This document shows positions 51,156-60,585 of a DNA stretch of 64,000 bases, in pieces; position 1 is the first letter of the stretch, and each line of letters starts with the position of its first letter. Origin of the DNA: JBDKLC01 sp040384865 (GTDB taxonomy: Bacteria > Patescibacteriota > Minisyncoccia > Phycocordibacterales > CAIZLB01); NCBI GenBank assembly GCA_040384865.1, contig JAZKIM010000008.1, positions 7,703 to 71,702 of the forward strand, given 5' to 3'. The position numbers and the translations under genes are program-made. Below the pieces are notes generated by a model that worked only from the letters and a program-made list of their open reading frames with translations, made no database searches and was not told the origin of the DNA.

Positions 51156-53186
51156 CTACCGGGCTTCAACGTGAATAATCTTGGATTTTTCGGAGTAATT
51201 ATTCGCGCCATCATAAACCCTGAGCACAACCTTCTGATCACCTACTTTAAGAAATGGAACGAAAAGATTCGATCCTGCTGGAAGAAATAAGTGGTTACCG
51301 AGATCAATATAGTAATTACGCTGAACACCACTTCCCGCATCTTCAGCTTCAAATGAAAATCGTACTACGTCTCCAATGACAACATTTTCACTACTTGAGT
51401 GTATATCAATAATCGACGGCGGCGTACGATCTATTTGTACAAGATAATGAGCAATCGGACCCCCAGAAACCAACTGGAGATGAAAATAGAATATACCATC
51501 TCCTGGAACAGGAATTGTGATTGATGAATCTTGTATAGTGTGAGAGTTTGACGGAACAGTACTTGGAGAACTGTCAAATTCATACCTGTAAACGGCACCA
51601 GGTTTACCCTTCCACACAAAACGTACCTCACTATCGTTATACCAACGACTCTGATTTGGGTGTGTGGGAGAAAAAACCACGAAAGACCTCAATGTGTTAG
51701 TGGCTATTGTTGAATCAAAGTTATCTACCCGATAACTGCCGGACTGTGCCATGCGTAAGACATCCGTGCCGAGACCATCGTTTGCAAGCACCTTAGTTTC
51801 TTCCTCGTCGAAAGAAAGAGTGAAGGTTCCTACTTGTTTTGGTACCACTACAACATTAGCAATCCGGAGCGAATCTCTATCCTCTCCCTCATCAAAAAGA
51901 ACACAGGACAAGTTTGCTCTACCCAGGACGTTATCAATCGTATTTTCAACCATGTATAAACAAGTAGAACTCGCTATTTCAATTTCTTTTATACTAATCT
52001 TTTTTGGATCAAATACTAAACCAACCTGAACAGCGTTGACACTTTCATCACCTGTATCAACCATGACAGAAAAACGTTGCTCAAAACCCACATCATAGAT
52101 CCCATATTCGGGCTGAAGACGTAATGTAGAATTATAAAGAGCGTATGGAATGCGTTCAAGTTTTAAGTACCCAATATTCTGTGCATGGAGTGCAAATAGG
52201 GCCAATACAAAAATAGGAACTAGTGCCGCAGCAAGAAGTGTATAGTAACGCCACCCATGTTCTTCGCCGCGGGAACGCCTGTGGTGTCTAAGTGCAAAGA
52301 AAATAAAGACGCACAAAGTTAAAAGTGCGATTATAAAATTTAAAGTATCAGAAATATCTTGACGCGGGATAAAAATAAGAGCCCCACCCGGACTCTGTTC
52401 AAGACCTGGGAAAACAATATTTTCAACAAGATAAAAACTGTTACCGTTAAAAGAAATTGTCTTTCCAGCGCTCGCATTCTGAGTCCACTCTGAACCAGAG
52501 TTAAAATACGAATCAATAAGGTTACGTTTTACGGGATCAGAAAAGCTTTCTCCGTAAACACCGAATTCTTTCGTATAAAACAAAACTTCAGCTCCGGCAG
52601 GCAGGTAAGTGTCTCGAAAACGTATAGCATACTCATCGTTGGTAAGGTAATTAGCAAACAAGGCGCCGACCATCTCCCCTTCATGAATAATAGGCCTTGC
52701 TGTGGTCATAAAGAGCTGATTACCGAATCCTGTTCGCTCAATACTCTGGACAGATTTTCCTTCAGCAACAAACCGCCCTGCCGGAACAGTAAGGAACACA
52801 TTCTGACCGAGGTTTGATTTACTCAGAGTACGACTCACTATTATTCCTTCAGCATTTGCCACCCCTATAAGTCCAATATTGCGCGCACTACGCTCCCTTT
52901 CAACAATAGCTAAAACCGCGTCTGAGTCTTTAGCAAGAAGATTTTGTATTAATGAATCGTTTTGTGCGATTGCATCTCCTTGTGTTTTCAAATATGTCTG
53001 ATCTTTCAAAATACCAGCATGAAAAGCTTCAGATGATTTTGTTGCAATTGAGGAAACATAGAGAGCACCGCCAATATGAAATAGTACGAACAGAAACAAA
53101 AAGACGCCTAGTGTAATATAAAGAGCCTTCAGGAAGGTCTTTGCTGAGTGAACTATATGTGGATCATGCCAAGAATGAAGACTCAT
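51156..53186 (-). CDS. Membrane protein with extracellular dCache-like domain, cohesin-like domain and Ig-like domains
   Basis: 676 aa. Helix at about 18-45, then a dCache-like ligand-binding region (60-275) with GLIGVANAEGIIVSRT and TTARPIIHEGEMVGALFANY, two more helices (about 285-303, 323-342), then a cohesin-like beta domain (about 365-490; FSVMVDTGDESVNAVQVGLVFDP) and Ig-like modules to the end. Sensor Cache domains normally pass signals inward, but no cytoplasmic output domain exists here. Starts with a four-base overlap on the YhhQ-type gene. Confidence 0.75.
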   Translation of the reverse strand: MSLHSWHDPHIVHSAKTFLKALYITLGVFLFLFVLFHIGGALYVSSIATKSSEAFHAGILKDQTYLKTQGDAIAQNDSLIQNLLAKDSDAVLAIVERERSARNIGLIGVANAEGIIVSRTLSKSNLGQNVFLTVPAGRFVAEGKSVQSIERTGFGNQLFMTTARPIIHEGEMVGALFANYLTNDEYAIRFRDTYLPAGAEVLFYTKEFGVYGESFSDPVKRNLIDSYFNSGSEWTQNASAGKTISFNGNSFYLVENIVFPGLEQSPGGALIFIPRQDISDTLNFIIALLTLCVFIFFALRHHRRSRGEEHGWRYYTLLAAALVPIFVLALFALHAQNIGYLKLERIPYALYNSTLRLQPEYGIYDVGFEQRFSVMVDTGDESVNAVQVGLVFDPKKISIKEIEIASSTCLYMVENTIDNVLGRANLSCVLFDEGEDRDSLRIANVVVVPKQVGTFTLSFDEEETKVLANDGLGTDVLRMAQSGSYRVDNFDSTIATNTLRSFVVFSPTHPNQSRWYNDSEVRFVWKGKPGAVYRYEFDSSPSTVPSNSHTIQDSSITIPVPGDGIFYFHLQLVSGGPIAHYLVQIDRTPPSIIDIHSSSENVVIGDVVRFSFEAEDAGSGVQRNYYIDLGNHLFLPAGSNLFVPFLKVGDQKVVLRVYDGANNYSEKSKIIHVEAR

Positions 53187-53857
53187 ATTTTTTTTCGTTC
53201 AAGGTACGCATCAATATAAAGAAAGGGTGTGCCCATGGAGACAACTAATGTTTTGATGAACCATCCGACAAGAATTGCCTGCACCAAAATTGGCCCGGGT
53301 AGGTCAAAGAAAGCAATAGAAAAGAACAGCATACTATCCACAAGCTGGCTTATGATATTTGATCCATTAATCCGAAGCCATAAGAATTTTCCACGCGCTT
53401 TCTCCTTGAGCCATTCATAAATGAGAACATTCACACATTGCGCAAAGATATAAGCAAGGATGCTCGCAAAGGTAATCCGCAACGAGAACGAAAAGAGTGT
53501 TAGGATGGCATTGTTAGCCCCGTCACTTAAAGATATACCGGTAAACTGGGTAGCGAATTGAGACATTAAGGCAAAGAAGATCATAAAGCTGGCTCCGTAC
53601 CAGATTGTCTTCAGCCCCATTTGTTTTCCATGCCGTTCAAGGAGAAAGTGTGTTGCAAGAAATACACAAGCATAAAATACGTTTCCTGCATTCGTAGTAA
53701 GCCCAAAGACTACCACAAGTTTTGCACCGAAAATAGCTACCAACATTAGATTGACGATGACAGTACCTAGTAACCAGTTTATGCCACGTCTAGCGGAAAA
53801 AAACACAAAAGTTATATCAGCAAGGGCCGATATTAAAAAGAGCGATTCGTTCGACAT
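53183..53857 (-). CDS. YhhQ/VUT-family transporter (queuosine-precursor type)
   Basis: 224 aa, six or seven helices. RINGSNIISQLVDSMLFFSIAF is the family signature. Members take up 7-deazaguanine precursors of queuosine, which fits a salvaging organism. No preQ1 riboswitch is possible, since TATAAT ends six bases before the ATG. Confidence 0.85.
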   Translation of the reverse strand: MSNESLFLISALADITFVFFSARRGINWLLGTVIVNLMLVAIFGAKLVVVFGLTTNAGNVFYACVFLATHFLLERHGKQMGLKTIWYGASFMIFFALMSQFATQFTGISLSDGANNAILTLFSFSLRITFASILAYIFAQCVNVLIYEWLKEKARGKFLWLRINGSNIISQLVDSMLFFSIAFFDLPGPILVQAILVGWFIKTLVVSMGTPFLYIDAYLERKKI

Positions 53858-53863
53858 ACTAAT

Positions 53864-53869
53864 ATTATA
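53864..53869 (-). promoter_or_regulatory. -10 box of the YhhQ-type gene
   Basis: TATAAT with a six-base gap to the ATG at 53857; an internal promoter of the surface cluster. Confidence 0.55.
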
Positions 53870-53877
53870 CTACAAAA

Positions 53878-55290
53878 CTAAATTAACTTCTCAACATCTC
53901 CCATCTCTTTTTCTATAAGTTTTTCTGCATCCGTTAAATTTCTTTTTAGTTGTTTCAAAATTTTATCTTCTTCTTTTGTAAGTTCTCGCTTATTATTGGT
54001 TTTTTCAAGCATTTCAATACTTTCTTTCACATCATTTCTCATAAGATCAAAAGATTCATGGAGAGCTGATTCTACTTCTCTCACCTCCTTGCGAAGTCGC
54101 TTCCTGAAAACAGAGATTTTATGCCAACCGTAGAGCAGAGTAATGATAAGTGCAAAGACCATTACCATAAGGGGGATAAGAATTGAAAGAAAACCAATAG
54201 CCACAGTGCCAATACGGAACATTGCCGATTTAGATACCACTATGACAAATTTTTCGGTTGGCAAGCTCCTTGCACCTCTCTCGTCTGCTGCTTCGGCCCA
54301 CAAATCATACACACCGTCAGTTAAACTTTCGTCGCTTACAAACATAAACTGACCGTCTTTGTCAGCATGAACTACAAAGCTTTTTGGTTCGTCCTTTCTT
54401 TTTTCTAGCCATATTCTTACTTCTCCGTTTGCATATGTCGTGCCTTGAACCGAAAGTATTTCTCCTGACTGCAAATTTTTTGGGTACACCGTAAATACTG
54501 GAATATCGAGACCTTTAATGAAGAATTCCGCCGTGCTGGAGCGAGCGTTTCCAGCCTTATCCACTGCCTTCACTATTATAATATGTCTACCTGGACTATA
54601 TGCAGGAGCCTCATATCTGTCTGTTTCATCATTTTCCCATTCTCCCAAATCTCTCCCGTCAATCGTGATTTCATAATGGTCAATTCCTATGTCATCACTC
54701 GCATCAAAAATAAACTTTGCCCTTGGGTCAGTTTCATCTTGCCGTGATATTTCCACGACATCAAAATAACTTGGTTTTTCCTTATCAGCCGCTTTAGTAC
54801 TTACCGGAATTGATGTTCCCAAAGTAAATTTGGCAATGCCCGTAGCTGTTAGTATATTTGTACCCTTTCCATCATTGGCAAGTACTGAACCAGAAGAAAA
54901 GTTTATAGTTGCCGTACCTGCAGCCTTGACTCGAAATGTAATGGTAAGAATCTTACCGCTCGACCCTTTAAATCCAGGATTAGGCACAATACCCTCAAAA
55001 ACGACAGTGCCGTTAGAGTTTGAGTAGACAGGCTCTTCTGCCCAGAAAGAAAAGATTGATCCACTTTTTGATACAGAAATAACCTCTAATTTATCTTGCG
55101 GAAAAGAAACAGCACCTGAAGCGGCATTCATCGACTGATCAGAACTTCCTCCATATACGCCAACTGTGAAAGAATTACCAATAGAATAAGATCCAAGTGA
55201 CGGGGAAAAAGAAAGTGTTGCCGCATTGGCAAAAAGCGGAGTAAACCAAAAGAGAAAAACAAAAGGTACTATCGAGTAAACTTTAACCAT
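53878..55290 (-). CDS. Membrane-anchored cohesin-domain protein with coiled-coil tail
   Basis: About 470 aa from the ATG at 55290; signal peptide ends ANAA. The cohesin-type domain covers about 25-155, with GNSFTVGVYGGS, AVSFPQDKLEVISVS and GKILTITFRVKAAG. An Ig-like region with DHYEITIDGR follows, a second beta domain, a membrane helix at about 360-385, and a charged cytoplasmic coiled coil. It overlaps the end of the preceding cohesin gene by 22 bases. Confidence 0.82.
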   Translation of the reverse strand: MVKVYSIVPFVFLFWFTPLFANAATLSFSPSLGSYSIGNSFTVGVYGGSSDQSMNAASGAVSFPQDKLEVISVSKSGSIFSFWAEEPVYSNSNGTVVFEGIVPNPGFKGSSGKILTITFRVKAAGTATINFSSGSVLANDGKGTNILTATGIAKFTLGTSIPVSTKAADKEKPSYFDVVEISRQDETDPRAKFIFDASDDIGIDHYEITIDGRDLGEWENDETDRYEAPAYSPGRHIIIVKAVDKAGNARSSTAEFFIKGLDIPVFTVYPKNLQSGEILSVQGTTYANGEVRIWLEKRKDEPKSFVVHADKDGQFMFVSDESLTDGVYDLWAEAADERGARSLPTEKFVIVVSKSAMFRIGTVAIGFLSILIPLMVMVFALIITLLYGWHKISVFRKRLRKEVREVESALHESFDLMRNDVKESIEMLEKTNNKRELTKEEDKILKQLKRNLTDAEKLIEKEMGDVEKLI

Positions 55291-56138
55291 GTTTTCTTTA
55301 ATAAAAGTCCGACGGCAAGCATTATTAACAGTATACCAGGAACTGCATAGTGTCGGTACCATGGCGTCTGTTGCCGTGCATCCAATACCACAACCCTCTC
55401 ATTGCCACTTTTATCAACTACTTTGACAAATATATTCCTATCAAGGCCTTGGTACTTTAAGAGATACGGGCTAGAGCTGACACGAAACCAACCCCATTTC
55501 CCCTCGCGCACCTCGTAGTGATCTACTCCCGAGATCTTGTCCTGTGTCGTAAAGACGATGAAGTATTTTCCATCAAATATACTTGAATTGTTTTCTATAG
55601 TCGGGGTAAAATCTTCCGGCGGTTCTATATCGGTAAACACTTCCCTGCGAAAGTTACTGTCTCCGGGCTTTACAGAAACAACCGTATCGCGAATCAAAAG
55701 CGTAGCTACAGTACCCAGCCCATCATTTTTCATAGCCTTTATGTCCCGTAAGGCAACAGAGGCATAACCTGTATTTTTTGCCTCAAAGACTACGGAAAAT
55801 ATTTTGTTGTTCGCCCCGCTAAATCCTCCTGGTGTGATGCCGGAAAATACAACAATACCCGGGATTTCAACATGAGGCTTCTCAAGCCAAAAGTTTAACA
55901 CCGAATTACCCTCATGAATTTCTTTAATAACAAGTTGCTCGGTAGGAAAAACTAATCGCCCTTCGACAGCATTAAGTGGCTCATCCGAATGGATAATTAC
56001 GTCTATCGAGAATTGATCACCCGAGCTGACCTCTGACTTATGAGCATCGAGACGAATTTCAGCAGCAAAAATAGGTGTTGCGATGAATAGCACGAGTAAT
56101 AGAAAAAATATATATGTGATTTTAGTATACGCACTCAT
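55269..56138 (-). CDS. Membrane-anchored cohesin-domain protein
   Basis: About 289 aa from the ATG at 56138. Signal peptide to about 24 (IFAAE). The cohesin domain at about 25-150 contains GDQFSIDVIIHSDEPLNAVEGRLVFP, here cited by its ends GDQFSIDV and EGRLVFP, and NKIFSVVFEAKNTG. An Ig-like segment with DHYEVREGKWGWFR, then a C-terminal helix (about 262-280) with Lys/Arg stop. Starts five bases after the dockerin gene. Confidence 0.82.
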   Translation of the reverse strand: MSAYTKITYIFFLLLVLFIATPIFAAEIRLDAHKSEVSSGDQFSIDVIIHSDEPLNAVEGRLVFPTEQLVIKEIHEGNSVLNFWLEKPHVEIPGIVVFSGITPGGFSGANNKIFSVVFEAKNTGYASVALRDIKAMKNDGLGTVATLLIRDTVVSVKPGDSNFRREVFTDIEPPEDFTPTIENNSSIFDGKYFIVFTTQDKISGVDHYEVREGKWGWFRVSSSPYLLKYQGLDRNIFVKVVDKSGNERVVVLDARQQTPWYRHYAVPGILLIMLAVGLLLKKTWLKFTR

Positions 56139-56143
56139 AATAT

Positions 56144-57187
56144 TTATCCTGTCCAATTAAAGGCCATGATTGAAAAATCTATAAGATTTACCTTTCCATC
56201 CTTATTAACGTCGCTCGAAGCGGGAGGATTGGGCCGTTTGTACCAATATGCGGCAATAGAGAAATCAACAAGATTTACCTTATTATCACCATTTATGTCT
56301 GCAGCAGGTGCAGTTTTCTCTGGTAACTGAGTTATTACATTTTTTGTTCCGACGGTAAAACCTACTACTTTGCTAAAAGCACTAATCTCGCCATTAAGTG
56401 CCCCTTTTGATTTTGTATTGTGCTGCCCTATTTCCAACACAGAAGTGTCAAAACTAAGCAGATATGCTCCATTTGCATCAGACATCTTTTTTACAAAGAA
56501 TTCTTCTTCCGAATTAATACTAATTGTAATTTCTGAGGATGGAGTGCTTTGTCCAAAGATGACGATGTTATCACCTCGTCTCACCTCACTCTTATCAACC
56601 GCAATAGACGGTGCAATGAAAATATCTCCAACCTTTGTTGTTACTCCTGACGTAATACCTACAGGAAATGTAAAAAGGGACGATCGAATACCTTTGTTAT
56701 CTTCAGAATAAACACTAAAAATATAGTTTCCACTGGATACTCCAGAAATGGTCACTTGAAAATTTGCATTAGCATCAGCAATAGTAGTTGCAACGACCTG
56801 AGCATCTTTCAAAAGAGTGACTGTGCTTTTTGGATATGCTTTTCCTGTAAATACTACGTTTGTGTCAGGGATTGAAGTGATACCTACGCCACTGTTTCCC
56901 CCACCTCCCCCGCCTCCACCACCCCAGGAAACAGTAGCAGATGTACAAGAAGATGTATTAAAAGTACAGGCTGAGGTACAAGAAAGTGAGCCGCCGCTAA
57001 AGCCTCGTTCGGAACATGATGCTCCACCTAGATCTGAGATGTCGCACTGCTCACCTACGCCAACAATACCATCACCACAACCTGGCACGATTGCCGATAT
57101 TTCAATAGTAACGGCTAATGCACTAAAGGGTAAAAAAATCAGAGAAAGACAAAGAATGATTGAAGGTAGTAGAGAGCGCGATTTCAT
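56144..57187 (-). CDS. Secreted dockerin-domain protein
   Basis: 347 aa. Signal peptide to about 25. A Cys-rich motif GCGDGIVGVGEQCD (Myxococcus-type disulfide repeat) and CTSACTFNTSSC follow, a poly-Gly linker near 95, two Ig/carboxypeptidase-regulatory-like beta domains, and at the C-terminus two calcium-binding repeats, DINGDNKVNLVDFSI and DVNKDGKVNLIDFSI: a type I dockerin. Its natural partners would be the cohesin proteins encoded next. Its ATG lies directly after the preceding TGA. Confidence 0.88.
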   Translation of the reverse strand: MKSRSLLPSIILCLSLIFLPFSALAVTIEISAIVPGCGDGIVGVGEQCDISDLGGASCSERGFSGGSLSCTSACTFNTSSCTSATVSWGGGGGGGGGNSGVGITSIPDTNVVFTGKAYPKSTVTLLKDAQVVATTIADANANFQVTISGVSSGNYIFSVYSEDNKGIRSSLFTFPVGITSGVTTKVGDIFIAPSIAVDKSEVRRGDNIVIFGQSTPSSEITISINSEEEFFVKKMSDANGAYLLSFDTSVLEIGQHNTKSKGALNGEISAFSKVVGFTVGTKNVITQLPEKTAPAADINGDNKVNLVDFSIAAYWYKRPNPPASSDVNKDGKVNLIDFSIMAFNWTG

Positions 57188-58171
57188 TCATTTTTGTTGT
57201 GTTGCTTGCGTGATAATCCAGTTATTATATTTTTTGATTGCTATTTTTCCAAATAATCCAACAATCGTTAATACGACAAGAAGGATAAGGAGTAACTGCC
57301 AAGGGAAAACAAAGAAGTTGTAGCTCGCGTTTGCCGTCTGGTTCGTTGCACCCCATGCGAGGTTTAATTTCGCTGTATACCATCCAAAATGAAAATCATT
57401 CCACTGTCTTCCAGCCATCTCAAAGAATCCTAGTGATTCTTCCTTTTGTTCCAAATTATTAACTGATTCTGTTTCCTGTCCCCAAACTACTTCAAACTTT
57501 CTAGCACTTCCGGGTAGCACGCTTCCTTCATTTTTGTTCGCCAAAAGTGTTGCCGCATTCAATCGTAATGTATTTTTTATCTTTATTTCTCCTCTCGGTA
57601 CCACCCGGTCTCCTCCGGTATTATTAAATCTATATGTAAATGCTATAGGTAATGAGCTGAATACTTTTTTATTTTCTTTGATATTGAATCCTAAGAGTCC
57701 TCCCCCTTCCTCAACCTCACCAGAAACTCGTAAAAGTACCAGGACACCAATCTTCCCACCGACAGATACCTGGCCACTGCCTGTTGCTCCCGGTTCCTGA
57801 CTGCCGAAGAATATAGCGGCAAAATATCCGCCCGGCTCAGCGTTTTGTGGAATAGTTATTGTGTACGGCACAAGCGTACGCTTGCCCGATTCCAAAACAA
57901 CCTTACCGTCGGAATGTATCCATGTAGCAAGACCTTCCTTTGAACCAATGAAATGAGGGGCTCCAGAATCTCCACTTGGTTCGAAGTTTTCAAATGAAGT
58001 GAAGAAAGTCTTTCCCCCGTCTTGCTCATTAAAGAGCTCTATTTCTCCTTGAAGAGTTGCACCAGGATCACCTGTTATTTCTATTCTCGCAGGAGATACT
58101 GTTAAGGCCGAAACCGGACTTGCAACACCCGCCATCACGAGGAGTACGAGTACGAAAACTAAATTTCGCAT
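57188..58171 (-). CDS. DUF916-like (WxL-interacting type) membrane protein
   Basis: About 327 aa from the ATG at 58171, which begins a clean signal peptide ending SALT; AAGGAGG lies 14 bases upstream. The domain opens with VSPARIEITGDPGATLQGEIELFN, cited by SPARIEI and GDPG, as in the peptidoglycan-binding DUF916 domain of WxL-interacting proteins. A C-terminal helix at about 285-305 and a basic tail anchor it. Function in CPR unknown. Confidence 0.72.
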   Translation of the reverse strand: MRNLVFVLVLLVMAGVASPVSALTVSPARIEITGDPGATLQGEIELFNEQDGGKTFFTSFENFEPSGDSGAPHFIGSKEGLATWIHSDGKVVLESGKRTLVPYTITIPQNAEPGGYFAAIFFGSQEPGATGSGQVSVGGKIGVLVLLRVSGEVEEGGGLLGFNIKENKKVFSSLPIAFTYRFNNTGGDRVVPRGEIKIKNTLRLNAATLLANKNEGSVLPGSARKFEVVWGQETESVNNLEQKEESLGFFEMAGRQWNDFHFGWYTAKLNLAWGATNQTANASYNFFVFPWQLLLILLVVLTIVGLFGKIAIKKYNNWIITQATQQK

Positions 58172-58219
58172 TGTAGTGTAGACATCCTCCTTAAGGCAGA
58201 CTCGGTGTTTCATGTACCT

Positions 58220-59320
58220 CTAGAAGTTAGCGGCTGCGACGTAGGTAAGAGTAGCAGAGTAAGCTCCAGCTTCTGTTTGCGCAGCAATGTTAGCGAGATA
58301 CCGTGCTGAATATGTTGTGTTCGCAGAAGATCCTGTAGCTGCTGCAACCTCATCTGGCAAAGCAGCGGAGTCGAAAGCAAAGCCTGAAGACGCATAAGGT
58401 GCGCTTACAGTACCGCTGCCGCCAGTCGCAGTCATCCTGATTCCAAACTGTTCTGTGCCCGCAGACGATGCTGTGTTTGAAGAACCTATTGCGTCAATAG
58501 TATTTGCCCCGGAAGTCAACGTAGAACCGTTGATGGTCATAGTGTATCCATTTGCCGCATTGGTACCAACAATCAAATTGTGTGCCTCTACTTCAGAAGA
58601 ATTACCGGCTGAATCATCAGCATACTGCGCAGCTGAAGCAGAAAGTGTTCCGAACTCAATGGTATTGTCGGAGATGCTAAAAGTTAAAGATTGAGCAACT
58701 GTAGCAGTAACTGCTACCTGATCATTAGTTAATACATTGACGGTAACACTACCAGTATCCGCACCAGATCCAGCAGCAAGAGTAATCACCTTAGAACCGT
58801 TAGTAGCAGGGTTTATGTATTGAGAGTTAGCAGCACCGCCAGTAGCATTCTCTCCAATCTTTATACATACCTCAGAAGCGGCTGCAATAATTGCTGATGC
58901 ACCACCAGATGTAAGGGTAACTACACGTCCTTCTGTTCCGCTGAATGCAACGTTCCACTGTGCGGATGTTGCACCTGAAGCAACGAGAGTTTCAGCACTG
59001 CCATCACAAACTCCATCTGGAGTTGTATCTTCAAACAAATCGACATCACTGAAATCAAGAGCTCCTTGAGCATCACTTGCTCCATCAAAGTCCGAAGGGA
59101 AAGTAACAACCATAGTTTGGCTAGATGCCACGCCTGTAGAGGTTCTAAATTGTATAGAGTGATCAGATGCAGCGTCTACAGACAACCGAGTCATAGCGTC
59201 GTAAACATTAGTAAGTGAAGCGGCATAAGCTAACTGTGCCCCTCCTGTCAACATAACCATTCCGATTATTAAAACTAAACTAGTTATGGGACGCAACCTT
59301 GAAAGTATTTCTCTTTTCAT
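58220..59320 (-). CDS. Secreted protein with WxL-like C-terminal domain (paralogue B)
   Basis: 366 aa. Signal peptide to about 33 (LAYAA). The N-terminal half is beta-rich and Ser/Ala/Thr-rich with two Cys. The C-terminal 160 residues match the next gene's: FSISDNTIEFG, AHNLIVGTNAANGYTM, and the end YLANIAAQTEAGAYSATLTY. WxL domains end similarly (AGTYxxxITW). Low in Trp, so only WxL-like. Confidence 0.72.
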   Translation of the reverse strand: MKREILSRLRPITSLVLIIGMVMLTGGAQLAYAASLTNVYDAMTRLSVDAASDHSIQFRTSTGVASSQTMVVTFPSDFDGASDAQGALDFSDVDLFEDTTPDGVCDGSAETLVASGATSAQWNVAFSGTEGRVVTLTSGGASAIIAAASEVCIKIGENATGGAANSQYINPATNGSKVITLAAGSGADTGSVTVNVLTNDQVAVTATVAQSLTFSISDNTIEFGTLSASAAQYADDSAGNSSEVEAHNLIVGTNAANGYTMTINGSTLTSGANTIDAIGSSNTASSAGTEQFGIRMTATGGSGTVSAPYASSGFAFDSAALPDEVAAATGSSANTTYSARYLANIAAQTEAGAYSATLTYVAAANF

Positions 59321-59428
59321 AAATGTAAAAACTTTTGAGCTAAGTAATGATTAATATATACCTGAATTATACACCACCACAGAGTAACCACCTATGCTAA
59401 AACCACTGTGGATATCTTTTTGCTTTTA

Positions 59429-60454
59429 TCAATAATTAGCAGTGGCGATGTAAGTAATTGTGCCCTCATAAACACCTGAGGAAGTGTTCGCGGTGATATT
59501 GGCAAGATAGTAAGCATTAATAGTTTCCAGGGGGGTAGGACTACTTTCTGTAGCAATAAGCTCACTTGTACCTGTAGTGAACTTCCAATTACGATTTGTC
59601 GGAGTTGGATCATGATCATAGGAAGACGTAATGGTGGCACCTCCGTCAGTAGAGAAAGATAGTGCAAACTGCTTGGAGTTTTGTGCTCCATCCGGATCAT
59701 TAACAATAGTCGCTTCCGTTATAACCTCAGGCCCCGTAAGAGCTGTACCGCTATACGATATTGTGTAGCCTGAAGAGGCATTTGTAGCAATTTGTAAATT
59801 ATGAGCACTGGTATCTGCTGAGCTGCCGCTATTATCTCCAGTGGCGAAGCGTGCAGCTGCTGCTGTAATGGAGCTAAAACCAATAGTATTATCTGAAATA
59901 GAGAAGGAAATACTCTGGGGAACATTCAATGTTTCCTCGTCGGAAATGGCAATCGAATTACCTAATCCGTCCAATGTGCGAACTACGAAAAAATAATCCC
60001 CAGGGGCCAAGCCTACATATATATAGTCTAAATCAGTACCGACAGAAGTGTACGTATACGGGCCGGTTGAAACTGAAGCTATACCGACCTCATAGCCGGA
60101 AACATTAAAACCGAGAGCTGTGTCTGTTCCCGCCCACGACAATTCTGCATTAGCTCCATTTAATACAGCAACCAGTGATCCTTCAGCAACATATGGATAA
60201 TACATAAACCCAGAATGACTACCGAAATTGGCGGAAGACGACTCCCCTGTACTTGTTAAGTCACCACTTCCAAACAGCATAAAATTTGCAGATGTCTCAT
60301 ATCCGCCACCAACACCCAAGTTGAGATCTCGGATGATAAAGCTTGCACTAGTCTGATCACTTGCATGAATACAATATATAGGTAGAAATATACCTATTGT
60401 TATTGGTAATATTATTAGTAATGTTGTTTTTAAATTTTTATTTTTAAATTTCAT
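59429..60454 (-). CDS. Secreted protein with Fn3-like and WxL-like domains (paralogue A)
   Basis: 341 aa. Signal peptide to about 31. SASFIIRDLNLGVGGGYETSA-type N-terminal segment, an Fn3-like domain (about 92-178), and the C-terminal WxL-like domain with FSISDNTIGFS, AHNLQIATNASSGYTI and YLANITANTSSGVYEGTITY. First gene of the surface cluster, behind a promoter with an inverted repeat. Confidence 0.75.
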   Translation of the reverse strand: MKFKNKNLKTTLLIILPITIGIFLPIYCIHASDQTSASFIIRDLNLGVGGGYETSANFMLFGSGDLTSTGESSSANFGSHSGFMYYPYVAEGSLVAVLNGANAELSWAGTDTALGFNVSGYEVGIASVSTGPYTYTSVGTDLDYIYVGLAPGDYFFVVRTLDGLGNSIAISDEETLNVPQSISFSISDNTIGFSSITAAAARFATGDNSGSSADTSAHNLQIATNASSGYTISYSGTALTGPEVITEATIVNDPDGAQNSKQFALSFSTDGGATITSSYDHDPTPTNRNWKFTTGTSELIATESSPTPLETINAYYLANITANTSSGVYEGTITYIATANY

Positions 60455-60503
60455 TACCTATTACCTAATTGCGATACTTTATAAAGATTATTCATTCGTT
60501 TTT

Positions 60504-60542
60504 AGTATATCAAGGTGTTAAAGTGAGTCAATCACTTTAACA
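60504..60542 (-). promoter_or_regulatory. Promoter of the surface cluster with overlapping inverted repeat
   Basis: TTGACT (60531-60526), 16 bases, TATACT (60509-60504). An inverted repeat with perfect 11-base arms, TGTTAAAGTGA (60516-60526) and TCACTTTAACA (60532-60542), covers the -35. Candidate operator for an unidentified regulator. Confidence 0.65.
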
Positions 60543-60572
60543 TTCTTCTACATTACCAGGAAAAACTTGTGA

Positions 60573-60578
60573 TAAAAT
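60573..60578 (+). promoter_or_regulatory. -10 box of the serine hydrolase gene
   Basis: TAAAAT ending seven bases before the ATG at 60586. Confidence 0.45.
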
Positions 60579-60585
60579 ATCATGT

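Noticed and set aside
53858..53877. preQ1 riboswitch before the YhhQ-type transporter
   Set aside because: The -10 box ends six bases before the ATG, leaving no leader.
56817..57323. 168-codon plus-strand ORF rich in Pro
   Set aside because: Antisense to the poly-Gly linker of the dockerin protein and the end of the DUF916-like gene.
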